DNA of 64,000 nt from Campylobacter troglodytis (GTDB lineage: Bacteria > Campylobacterota > Campylobacteria > Campylobacterales > Campylobacteraceae). A program made the translations under genes and the position numbers. Within the stretch, counting starts at the first letter, position 1. Every line of letters starts with the position of its first letter. The stretch covers positions 47,325 through 111,324 of the forward strand of contig NZ_QHLI01000001.1 in NCBI RefSeq assembly GCF_006864425.1. The letters are read 5' to 3'. Positions 38,451-46,146 of this stretch are shown here, piece by piece. Below the pieces are notes generated by a model that ran no database searches, was not told the DNA's origin, and was given only the letters and a program-made list of their open reading frames with translations.

Positions 38451-39218
38451 ATGTCGCAAGATGAGGTTGAGCTAAGAAAAGAGCAAGAAAAATACATTGA
38501 TTTAGCCATTGAGCCAAAAATCAAAAATAAGGGCGGAGAGTTAGCTTACTCCATAGCCACGAGCTTTGCTTATATAGCTGCTTATGAGATGGGGCGTCTT
38601 AAAGATGGAAAAGTTGAAATTAGGCTTTTGGACGATAAAATTGATGAATTGCAAAAAGAATACAAAATGATAAATGCTTGGCTAGCACAGCAGATTTTTG
38701 AGGACATGGGCAAGGTAAAAGAGCTTTTTGAGCTTTCACAAGGCTTTAACGGAGCAAGGGAACTTTGGGACTCACATAGGGCTTTGCTTGCTAAACATAG
38801 GGGTGAGGGCTTTGAATTTAAGGACTTTGCGGTGTTTTATAAATGGTTTTTAAATCAGCCTAGCAAGGAGGTTAAAAGTGGCGATAAAGTGCATTATGAA
38901 AAATGTTGTGCGTTTTGCGATGCTACAAAATGGGATTTAGAGCAGAAATTAAAACACGAAAATGTTTTGATTGCCCTGAATTTAAGGCGTAAATTTATGC
39001 CTATTTTTAGGGTAGTTAAAAGCTACGATAAAAAGGGCTATAAGCCTAAGTGCGTGCTTGTTTGTGCCTTTTGTGATAAGGCAAAAAAGCCCTTTACAAA
39101 CAAAATTACTTTCACAAAACGCTTTCTTGCTTGCATAAAGGGCTTTTATAAACCTTTAAAAGCTTGTTTAAGCCGTTTTAAAGGTAGATTTTGTGGAAAT
39201 TCACGCTTTTGGCGTTGA
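38451..39218 (+). CDS. Hypothetical protein with two CxFC zinc-knuckle-like motifs
   Basis: A 255-aa protein behind AGGGAGG. Residues 1-110 are helical and charged with an Ala/Tyr-rich stretch (LAYSIATSFAYIAAYEMGRL). The C-terminal part has KCCAFCDATKW near 152 and VLVCAFCDKAKKP near 204, four Cys spaced like a split zinc ribbon or treble clef as in HNH-type nucleases. No clear HNH triad is visible. The extreme C-terminus is very basic and runs into repeat DNA, so it may be extended by decay of the original stop. It is first in an accessory islet. No function is assigned. Confidence 0.6.
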   Translation: MSQDEVELRKEQEKYIDLAIEPKIKNKGGELAYSIATSFAYIAAYEMGRLKDGKVEIRLLDDKIDELQKEYKMINAWLAQQIFEDMGKVKELFELSQGFNGARELWDSHRALLAKHRGEGFEFKDFAVFYKWFLNQPSKEVKSGDKVHYEKCCAFCDATKWDLEQKLKHENVLIALNLRRKFMPIFRVVKSYDKKGYKPKCVLVCAFCDKAKKPFTNKITFTKRFLACIKGFYKPLKACLSRFKGRFCGNSRFWR

Positions 39219-39287
39219 AAATTCACGGAATAATGAATAGTCAATGAAACCGAGTTATAATTGCGAAAAATTTTTAAAGGAGTTCTT

Positions 39288-39869
39288 ATGAACGCACAAA
39301 TACAAGGGCATCACCCTAAAGCAGAACAGCATCCATTTACGAAAATGGGTTATGGTCCCATCTTTGATGAAAAATCAAAGGTGTTAATTTTAGGCTCGTT
39401 TCCATCTGAAAGCTCTAAAACAGCTGGATTTTACTACGGCGACAAGAACAATCAATTTTGGATTGTTTTGGGCGATTTATTAGATAATCCAAATTTGGCA
39501 GAGCAGTCAAAGGACGAAAAAAGGGCTTTTTTATTGAAAAACAAAATCGCCCTTTGGGATATTTGGGCGTATTGTTACAAAAAAGATGGCTCAAAAAAGT
39601 CTGATGACAATCTCATTATGATAGAGCCTGACAGCCAAAAGGTTGATTTAACCGAGCTTTTTGCGAATGCGAAAGAAATCCAAATGGTATTCACAACCAT
39701 AGGCGGCGGTAGCTTTAAAGAGTGGGGCATTGAAGAGTGGCTGAAAAAGTATGGCAAATCGGTTATTCCGCTTTATTCGACTTCCCCTACTAGCATTATA
39801 CGATTTAAAAAAGTAACTTATAAACAGTTGCGAGACGATTACGAACAAATTCTCAAATTCGTAAAATGA
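39288..39869 (+). CDS. Uracil-DNA-glycosylase superfamily, DNA-deoxyinosine glycosylase type
   Basis: A base-excision repair enzyme expected to remove hypoxanthine or uracil from DNA. The 193-aa protein is called from ATG 39288 with AAAGGAG before it; the upstream ATG at 39261 has no such site. Motifs seen are VLILGSFPSESSKTAGFYYGDKNNQFW (active-site GSFPS and substrate Tyr region, residues 28-54) and IALWDIWAYCYKKDGS near 82. The C-terminal PLYSTSPTSIIRF near 160 corresponds to the conserved Leu/His-Ser-Pro loop. It lies in an accessory islet. Such genes also occur in restriction and defence neighbourhoods, but that link is not shown here. Confidence 0.85.
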   Translation: MNAQIQGHHPKAEQHPFTKMGYGPIFDEKSKVLILGSFPSESSKTAGFYYGDKNNQFWIVLGDLLDNPNLAEQSKDEKRAFLLKNKIALWDIWAYCYKKDGSKKSDDNLIMIEPDSQKVDLTELFANAKEIQMVFTTIGGGSFKEWGIEEWLKKYGKSVIPLYSTSPTSIIRFKKVTYKQLRDDYEQILKFVK

Positions 39870-39879
39870 AAGGCATAAA

Positions 39880-40110
39880 TTCACGGAATTTTAAAATTCC
39901 GTGAATTTTCTTGCTAAAATTCACAAATTCACTTAAAATCAAAGCGAAAATTCAGGCTTTTGTAAAAAAGCGTGAATTTTCCGTAAAAAAAATCAAGGCA
40001 CAGGATTTTAGATGAGAAAATGATTTTTGTGCGTGAAGGCTAGACTGAAAGCGAAGCGTCTGCCGAACGCACAAAAATCATTTTATCGCTAAAAGCCGAG
40101 CCAAGCCTTG
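39880..40110. repeat. Dispersed structured repeat, copy 2 (18-bp hairpin plus conserved tail)
   Basis: AAAATGATTTTTGTGCGT (40017-40034) pairs perfectly with its complement at 40067-40084. The 32-nt loop ends in TCTGCCGA and contains a second small stem (GGC-AGA with TCTGCC). The tail TTATCGCTAAAAGCCGAGCC matches copy 1 (4386-4410). The stem sequence differs from copy 1 on both arms together. Confidence 0.75.
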
Positions 40111-40120
40111 TGAATTTTAT

Positions 40121-40159
40121 GGATTGCCACGACTTCGCAAAGCGAAGTCTCGCAATGAC
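40121..40159. repeat. GGATTGCCACG...TCGCAATGAC hairpin, copy 1
   Basis: Constant ends enclose a variable perfect stem, here GACTTCGC-AAA-GCGAAGTC (40131-40149). Two more copies at 41061 and 43853 have different but equally perfect arms. Confidence 0.8.
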
Positions 40160-40162
40160 GAC

Positions 40163-40202
40163 CCGCCCCCAAACCCCCCTCCGCAAGGGCGGGGGGCTTT
40201 TT
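40163..40202 (+). terminator. GC-rich hairpin with T run
   Basis: C-rich arm ACCCCCCTCC, loop GCAA, then GGGCGGGGGG and CTTTTTT. It is terminator-like. Similar C-rich/CTCCGCAAGG/G-rich hairpins recur at 41108, 41241 and 41285. Confidence 0.6.
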
Positions 40203-40358
40203 TAATCTAACTTTTTAAAACTCATAAAAATAATAAAATTATTATAATAGATTTACTTCTCTTTTTGTGTCATAATCTGCTCAACAATTCGCCAAACAAG
40301 TGCGGCAAGTGCCGACATACTAGGCTTTGGCGGGTTGATTTCATTTTAAGGAGAGTCT

Positions 40359-40835
40359 ATGAAAGACTTAGTTTCAAATGCCATTGCGAGAAATGCCTTT
40401 TTGGAGATTATCGAGCAGATGGCAGTAAATCTGCGTTTAAGCCTTATGCGTGAGGCTTTTGAAGCCCAAGCCGCTGAGCTTAAAATCACTCTTAAAAGTG
40501 AGAGTGATGAGGAGGATAGCTTGCTGCTTTATGAGCGTGATGAGCTTGGATTTGGAGTGCTTGTGGGTTATTTCGATGAGTGCTGGTGGGCAGGACTTGC
40601 CCTGCTTTCAAAGGACAAAGCAGCCCCCACAAATGAGCTAGCCCCAAGCGTGCAAGAGCATTTGCGTAAAAAGGGTGTTAATGTAGCCTTGAAAAGCGAG
40701 CATTACGCCTTTGTGGAGCTTTGTGCGAACGAGGAGTTTAGCGAGTTTTTGCCCCAAGTGCTTGAAAGTTTCAAAGCAAATGCGAGTTTGCTTAAAAAGC
40801 TAAATGATGCTTTGATTGATTTTAAAGCAAATTGA
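40359..40835 (+). CDS. Hypothetical acidic protein, 158 aa
   Basis: A good ribosome-binding site (AAGGAGAG, 6 nt before the ATG). The protein is mostly helical and acidic with a central beta-like section (LLLYERDELGFGVLVGYFDECWWAGLALL, residues 53-81) and helices on both sides. It resembles no family I can name. A short inverted repeat CGCCAAA/TTTGGCG (about 40288-40335) lies in its leader and could form a stem upstream of the start. It is in the accessory islet and on the same strand as the glycosylase and the AAA+ gene. Confidence 0.6.
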   Translation: MKDLVSNAIARNAFLEIIEQMAVNLRLSLMREAFEAQAAELKITLKSESDEEDSLLLYERDELGFGVLVGYFDECWWAGLALLSKDKAAPTNELAPSVQEHLRKKGVNVALKSEHYAFVELCANEEFSEFLPQVLESFKANASLLKKLNDALIDFKAN

Positions 40836-40884
40836 GTTTTTTGAGCCTTTGTTGCGGCTTTGTTTAAGTGTGGCAAAGCCGCTT

Positions 40885-41055
40885 TTAAATTGTCATTTTG
40901 AGCCTTTTAAAAAAGGCGAAGAAACTCTAACATTGTCATATTGAGCGACAGCGAAATATCTAAAAAAGAAATTCTTCGCTTTCTATGAAAGCTCAGAATG
41001 ACAAGACACAAGTTGAGATACTTCGCTTTTTTGCAAAAAACTCAGAATGATAAAG
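40885..41055. repeat. Cluster of GTCATTNTGAGC-type inverted repeats
   Basis: TGTCATTTTGAGC at 40888, TGTCATATTGAGC at 40935, GCTCAGAATGACA at 40990 and CTCAGAATGA at 41041 alternate in orientation with GCGAAG/CTTCGC words between them, forming nested hairpins. A related word occurs at 51974. Confidence 0.65.
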
Positions 41056-41060
41056 ATTGT

Positions 41061-41096
41061 GGATTGCCACGCCGATTTCATCGGCTCGCAATGACA
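41061..41096. repeat. GGATTGCCACG...TCGCAATGAC hairpin, copy 2
   Basis: Same constant ends as copy 1, with the different arm pair GCCGAT-TTC-ATCGGC (41071-41085). Confidence 0.8.
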
Positions 41097-41104
41097 ATTT
41101 TATT

Positions 41105-41312
41105 ACCCACCCCCAACCCCCTCCGCAAGGCAGGGGGCTTTTGGATTGACGAATTTTTTTTGCGTTTTCGCAATTATAAAATTGCGTGAATTCTTGTGAA
41201 TTTTAAAATAAAAATTTACAAAAATTCACGCTTAAAATACCACCCCCAACCCCCTCCGCAAGGGAGGGGGGCTTTCAAGGGCAAACCCTCCGCAAGGCAG
41301 AGGGCTTTTTGG
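41105..41312. repeat. Three CTCCGCAAGG G/C-rich hairpins
   Basis: At 41108-41142, 41241-41275 and 41285-41312, C-rich arms meet G-rich arms around a CGCAAGG-type loop, each followed by CTTT. They may act as terminators. The last two read into the 5' end of the long ORF frame, which argues against a start there for the AAA+ gene. Confidence 0.65.
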
Positions 41313-41366
41313 GTAAAAGTTGAATTCCGTGTTCCGTATTCTGTTATCTGTATGAAAGGACAAAAA

Positions 41367-43565
41367 ATGACAAAGCTTCAAAGCCCCGCAAAACAAAGCT
41401 CTCGTGTGAGTGCAAAAGCACTAGCAAAGCAAGATTTAAGCACGCTCATCAGCCAAGTGGATGAGGAGCAACAAGCGCTTTTAAACAAAGCCAAACTTTG
41501 CATATTTCACAGCATAGTGCATATAAACGCACTCGATGAATTTGTGCTAAAAAGAGAGCATAGATTTGATGCACTTGCGAAGTTTTTGGGGTTTTACAAG
41601 CTTTGTGAAAATCCTGATTCCTACCTTAAAAACGAGAGCGTGCGAAAAAAGGTTTTGCATTACTGCGAGTTTGAATTAGAGCTTTTGCAAAAATGCCAAA
41701 AGCAAGGAAAGCTAGTGCATAAAACCTTGCAAAAAAATTTCGCTTATTTGCAAGATGCCTTTGATTTGAGTAAGAGTGAGCTTGCTTTGCTTGAATTTGT
41801 CGTTATGAAAAACGAGATTTTGATGTTTAAGAATTTTTTTAGAATGTATGATGATTTAAGCGTTAGAGAGTGCATAATGATGATAGCAAAAATCATACAA
41901 GCACCTTATGATGAGCTAAAAGCCGCACTTCAAAACAACGCAAAATTGCGAAAATCAGGTATTTTAAGGATGAGTGCAAACAGAACCGACATAGTGTATT
42001 TTTTAGACTTTGAAAATGAGAATTTCGCAGACGCACTGCTTGAAAAAAGCTGTGATACAAACTCTTTAATAAACGAAATAGTCGAGCCTTGCGAATACTC
42101 CACGCTTACAAAGCAGGATTACGCACACATTAAAGAGTTTGATATGTTGCAAAACTACCTAAAAATCGCCATTTCGCAAGGAAAAAGTGGGGTCAATGTT
42201 TTATTTTATGGAAGCCCAGGGACTGGAAAAACCGAGCTTGCAAAGCTACTTGCAAAGGGTGCAAACGCCCTAATTTACAAGGTTCGCACTATGGATAAAT
42301 ATGGAGAAGTTTTGGACGGTGAGTGTAGATTAAACTCATACACCCTAGCACAACGCCTTTTAACGCCCAAGAAAAGCCTATTGATTTACGATGAGGTTGA
42401 GGACATTTTGTGCTTTTCAAACGATGAAAACCGCCTAAAAAACAAAGCCTTTATCAACGAAAGCCTTGAAAATAACGCTGTTGCAAGCATTTGGATAACA
42501 AATAATATAAACAATGTCGATAATGCGGTAATTCGCCGATTTGATTTCGTGCTAAATGTCAAAGTGCCTAAAATCGCCCACAGGAAGCGGATTTTACAAA
42601 GAATTTGCAAGGACAAAATAGACGAAAAAACGCTAAATTACGCAAGCAAAATAAAGCTTTTATCACCTGCCATAATAGAGCGTGCAAACAAGGTCAGCTC
42701 GTGCTTGGATGGGAATTTTTGTGAGCATTTTAAGACGCTTACAAAAAACACCCTAAAAGCAAGCTATGTTAATTTAAATCTAAAAAAGCACAAAAAAGCT
42801 AATAATTGCAAGCTTCCGCAAAGCTATTCGCTTGAATTTATAAACGCGGATTATGACTTAGAAACGCTTGCTGATGGGATTTTGCAAAATCCAAATGCTA
42901 GACTTTGCTTTTATGGTGCAAGTGGGACGGGAAAGAGTGCTTATGCGAGATTTTTAGCACAAAAACTTGGACGAAAATGCCTTGTAAAGCCTGTGAGCGA
43001 GCTTTTTGACTGCCTTGTAGGAAATACCGAGAAAAACATAGCCGCAACCTTTAAAGAAGCAAGCGAAAAAAACGCTGTGCTTGTTTTTGATGAAGCGGAT
43101 AGCTTTTTGCGTGAGCGAAATCTAGCCAAACAAAGCTGGGAGCAAACCCTAGTCAATGAAACGTTGGTGCAAATGGAAAATTTCAAAGGGGTTTTCATAG
43201 CCACGACAAATTTAATGGACGCACTTGATAAAGCCTGCCTTCGCCGCTTTGATTTAAAGCTTGAATTCAGGGTTTTAACGCCCTTGCAACGCGTAAAACT
43301 CTTTGAAAAAGAATGCGAGCTTTTGGGAATTTCTTGTGGTGAAAATGAGCTTTTAAGCGATGAGAATGAGCTTTTAAGAGATGAAACTGTGCTTTCAAAA
43401 GTAAAACGCCTTGAAAATTTAAGTAGTGGAGACTTTGCCGCTGTTAAAAGACTAAGTAAATTTAGCCCTTTAAAAAATGCTTTGGATTTTTACGAAAGAT
43501 TAGCAGATGAAGTGAAAGTAAAGGATTTGCAAAATGAGAATTCAAGGGTGGGGTTTGGGATTTGA
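41367..43565 (+). CDS. Tandem AAA+ ATPase, 732 aa
   Basis: The start is set at ATG 41367 with AAGGA 7 nt before it. A longer frame from 41196 would translate G/C-rich repeat DNA. N-terminal residues 1-250 are helical with no known domain. The first AAA+ module has Walker A GSPGTGKTELAKLL near 282, Walker B LLIYDEVEDIL near 338 and an arginine-finger-like VIRRFDFV. The second has GASGTGKSAYARFLA near 517, VLVFDEADSFL near 571 and ACLRRFDLKLEF. Both look catalytically complete, so it probably forms a hexameric remodelling machine. The substrate is unknown. It is the last gene of the accessory islet; base composition matches its neighbours. Confidence 0.85.
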   Translation: MTKLQSPAKQSSRVSAKALAKQDLSTLISQVDEEQQALLNKAKLCIFHSIVHINALDEFVLKREHRFDALAKFLGFYKLCENPDSYLKNESVRKKVLHYCEFELELLQKCQKQGKLVHKTLQKNFAYLQDAFDLSKSELALLEFVVMKNEILMFKNFFRMYDDLSVRECIMMIAKIIQAPYDELKAALQNNAKLRKSGILRMSANRTDIVYFLDFENENFADALLEKSCDTNSLINEIVEPCEYSTLTKQDYAHIKEFDMLQNYLKIAISQGKSGVNVLFYGSPGTGKTELAKLLAKGANALIYKVRTMDKYGEVLDGECRLNSYTLAQRLLTPKKSLLIYDEVEDILCFSNDENRLKNKAFINESLENNAVASIWITNNINNVDNAVIRRFDFVLNVKVPKIAHRKRILQRICKDKIDEKTLNYASKIKLLSPAIIERANKVSSCLDGNFCEHFKTLTKNTLKASYVNLNLKKHKKANNCKLPQSYSLEFINADYDLETLADGILQNPNARLCFYGASGTGKSAYARFLAQKLGRKCLVKPVSELFDCLVGNTEKNIAATFKEASEKNAVLVFDEADSFLRERNLAKQSWEQTLVNETLVQMENFKGVFIATTNLMDALDKACLRRFDLKLEFRVLTPLQRVKLFEKECELLGISCGENELLSDENELLRDETVLSKVKRLENLSSGDFAAVKRLSKFSPLKNALDFYERLADEVKVKDLQNENSRVGFGI

Positions 43566-43600
43566 GCTTTGCTGTGAAATTTTTGCGAAATTTGCGTAAG

Positions 43601-43776
43601 AATTCACGCTTTTTTGGGTGTGGATTTTTTTGTGAAATTTTTTGAGTTTTGCTGTGAATTTTTTTGGGAATTTGTGAATTTTGTAAAAATTCACGCTTTT
43701 TTGGGTGTGGATTTTTTTGTGATTTTTTTTGAATTTTATGCGGCAATTGTGTGGGAATTTGCAAAATTTCTAGAAT
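43601..43776. repeat. 88-bp direct repeat
   Basis: AATTCACGCTTTTTTGGGTG and the bases after it (35 identical bp in all) occur at 43601-43635 and again at 43689-43723. They create apparent ORFs on both strands that I do not regard as genes. Confidence 0.75.
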
Positions 43777-43852
43777 TTTCGTGCAAAAATTCACAAATTT
43801 ACTTGAAATCAAAGCGAAAATTCAGGCTTTTGTCAAAAAACGTGAATTTTGT

Positions 43853-43892
43853 GGATTGCCACGATTTGACTTCGTCAAATCTCGCAATGACA
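43853..43892. repeat. GGATTGCCACG...TCGCAATGAC hairpin, copy 3
   Basis: Same constant ends as the other copies, with the third arm pair GATTTGAC-TTC-GTCAAATC (43863-43881). Confidence 0.8.
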
Positions 43893-44470
43893 GCATAAAG
43901 TGAAAATTCAGGTTTTTGTGAATTTGCCGTGAATTTAAAATTAAGGTGCATACAAAACACGGATTACAGAATCATAGAGAATGGAGGACGGACTTTTGCA
44001 AAAAAACAAAACTATGCAAAATTAAAAATCTGTATTCTATATTTAGTTTTTCGCACAAAGATTACAGAAAATGTAATATATGTTTTTATTAAAACAAAAT
44101 TATGCAAAAAGTTTGTATTTTGTGTTTCGTAATCTGTAATCTGAACGGACGAACCAAGCCGAATTCAAAGCTTATAAATTCAGCTAAAATTCAAACGCAA
44201 AGGCGTGAAATTCAAGCCAAATTCACAGTAAAAATTAAAAAAATTCAACAAAAACTCAGTTTTATAAATTTAGCCTTAAAATTATAATTTATCAAGCCCA
44301 ACTTGCAAATAAAGCTTTTAAAGTTAATTTCCAAAACGCGAAAATCAAGCATTTTAAAAGCCTAGCTAAAATACAAAATGCTTTTATCTGTTATTTTTGA
44401 GTGTCAAAAATTCTTTTGTTTCAAGCCTTGCAAATGCCAAGTGCTTTAAAAGAAAATCAAAAAGCCTTGC
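43893..44470. other. Gene-free stretch with repeat debris
   Basis: It contains CGGATTACAGAATC-type words (43957, inverted at 44125) and a partial copy of the GAACCAAGCCGAATT tail of the structured repeat at 44148-44165. Short ORFs here are low-complexity and not credible. Confidence 0.5.
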
Positions 44471-44479
44471 TTAAACCGT

Positions 44480-44790
44480 CAATTTTCGCACAGCCAAAAG
44501 AAAGCCAAATTTAGTCTCTAAATCATCAAGTAGGCTATAAATGCCTTGTGAATTTTCTTGTGAAGTTGTGTGTGAATTCATTGAAATTGCCTTTGAATTT
44601 GTTGAATTTTTTGTGAATTTTCCTTTGTGTGCGAAATTTTTGCAAGTTTGTTTGTAAATTGGGATTTAAATTTGCCTCCTTTGTGCCTTGAAAATCTTGT
44701 TTGTGAATTTTCCTGCGAGCTTTCTTTTGAAGCTGTGAAATTTTCGTTTTTAAAATCTTGTTTTTTTGAATTTGCAAACTCTTTATCCTT
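44480..44790 (-). pseudogene. Possible decayed gene end
   Basis: On the minus strand, after low-complexity ENSQ-rich frames, one frame ends in QGIYSLLDDLETKFGFLLAVRKLTV and a stop near 44480. This reads like a genuine C-terminus. Upstream frames shift repeatedly. The family is not recognised. Confidence 0.3.
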
Positions 44791-45095
44791 CTTTATCTTG
44801 CATTTATTTTAAATTTGCAAACATCCACTTTTATCTTGCTTCGTGTCTTATCATTTTTAAACAATGAATTTAAGCTTCTTGCACTTTATGTCAATTAGCA
44901 AAAAGGCTACAAAAACGAGCTTTGCATTATATGTATATCTCAACATTAAATGCGAGGGCAAATCTTTCTTTACACATTTTGGCTTTTATGATGCAAATTG
45001 ATTATTTTATGCTTAGAATTTAAAGCAAAATTTGTGAATTTTAGTTAAAATTTCACATAAATTTGCTATGATTTAGCTTTTTAAGTAGAGTAAAA

Positions 45096-45578
45096 ATGAC
45101 TTGTTTATATCCTGGTACTTTTGATCCTATCACAAATGGACACTTAGATGTTATAAAAAGGGCTTTAAGGCTTTTTGACAAGGTGGTTGTAGCCATAGCC
45201 AAAAATGAGCAAAAGCGTCCTTATTTTAGCCTAGAAAAGAGAAAAGAACTTGCCCTCATAGCCACAAAAAGCCTTGATGGGGTGGAGATTATTACCTTTG
45301 ATTCCTTGCTCGTTGCACTAGCTAGAAAGATGAATATAGGTGCTGTTATTAGGGGCTTAAGAGCGGTTAGCGACTTTGAATACGAGTTGCAACTAAGCTA
45401 TGCTAACAATGCCTTGTGGAAGGAGTTTGAAACCATCTTTTTAATGCCAAGCCTTGAAAATGCCTTCATTTCAAGCTCCATAGTTCGCTCTGTAAATGAA
45501 TATGACGGAGATCTAAGTAATCTTGTCCCCAAAGAAATTATCCCCCTTATGAAAGAAAAAGATGTATGTGGTAATTGA
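45096..45578 (+). CDS. coaD: Phosphopantetheine adenylyltransferase
   Basis: Penultimate step of coenzyme A synthesis: 4'-phosphopantetheine plus ATP to dephospho-CoA. The 160-aa protein shows YPGTFDPITNGHLDVIKRA (residues 5-23, with the T/HxGH-type nucleotidyl-transfer motif), VIRGLRAVSDFEYELQLSYAN near 87 and the C-terminal ISSSIVRSV near 128. First of an operon with tmk (17-bp overlap) and hisS, as in C. jejuni. Confidence 0.97.
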   Translation: MTCLYPGTFDPITNGHLDVIKRALRLFDKVVVAIAKNEQKRPYFSLEKRKELALIATKSLDGVEIITFDSLLVALARKMNIGAVIRGLRAVSDFEYELQLSYANNALWKEFETIFLMPSLENAFISSSIVRSVNEYDGDLSNLVPKEIIPLMKEKDVCGN

Positions 45579-46146
45579 AGGGGTTGATGGGGTTGGCAAA
45601 AGCACTCAAATAGAGCTTTTAAAGGCTAAATTTAAAGATGCTATTTTTAGCTTTGAGCCAGGTGCCACAAGGCTTGGCAAGGTATTGCGTGAGATCTTGC
45701 TTGAAAAAACTGTGAATTTTAGCAAGAGGGCTGAGCTTTTGCTTTTTTTGGCTGATAGGGCTGAGCATTATGAGCAAATTTTGCGTGAAAATGCCGATAA
45801 ATTAATAATTTCAGATAGAAGCTTTATCTCAAATCTAGCCTACGCAAAGAGCGACTTTGAATTTGAAACACTGTTAAGCCTAAATGCCTTTGCCTTAAAT
45901 GACTTTTTTCCGCAAAAATGTGTATTTTTAAGAGCTAGTGAAGAATTACTAAAAGAAAGACTTGCTACAAAAGAGCTTGATAAGATAGAAAAAAGGGGTG
46001 TTGAGTATTTTATGAGCGTGCAAGCTAGGCTTGAAAAAAGCCTAGAAATCTTAGAAAAAAGGCTAAATTTAAGCATTTTAAGCCTTGACGCACAAGAAAG
46101 CATGGGTATTTTGCACGAAAAGATCAAGGACTTCATAAATGACTAA
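45562..46146 (+). CDS. tmk: Thymidylate kinase
   Basis: Phosphorylates dTMP to dTDP. The 194-aa protein has a P-loop VIEGVDGVGKSTQIELLKA at residues 3-21 (GxxGxGKS/T), the substrate motif FEPGATRLGKVLREIL near 31 and the ISDRSFISNLAY block near 83 (DR(Y/F) motif). The LID region (ERLATKELDKIEKR) is near 130. It overlaps coaD by 17 bp and hisS by 8 bp, so the three genes are translationally coupled. Confidence 0.96.
   Translation: MYVVIEGVDGVGKSTQIELLKAKFKDAIFSFEPGATRLGKVLREILLEKTVNFSKRAELLLFLADRAEHYEQILRENADKLIISDRSFISNLAYAKSDFEFETLLSLNAFALNDFFPQKCVFLRASEELLKERLATKELDKIEKRGVEYFMSVQARLEKSLEILEKRLNLSILSLDAQESMGILHEKIKDFIND

Noticed and set aside
40121..41312. CRISPR-like array from repeated hairpins
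   Set aside because: Repeats are palindromic, irregularly spaced and of several families, without constant-length spacers or cas genes.
41196..41366. N-terminal extension of the AAA+ protein
   Set aside because: It translates G/C-rich hairpin repeats (HPQPPPQGRGAF); a proper ribosome-binding site precedes ATG 41367.
43462..43898. ORFs rich in KNPHPKKREFL or FFVKFFEF on opposite strands
   Set aside because: Both are produced by the 88-bp direct repeat of GAATTT/AATTCAC words; no ribosome-binding site.
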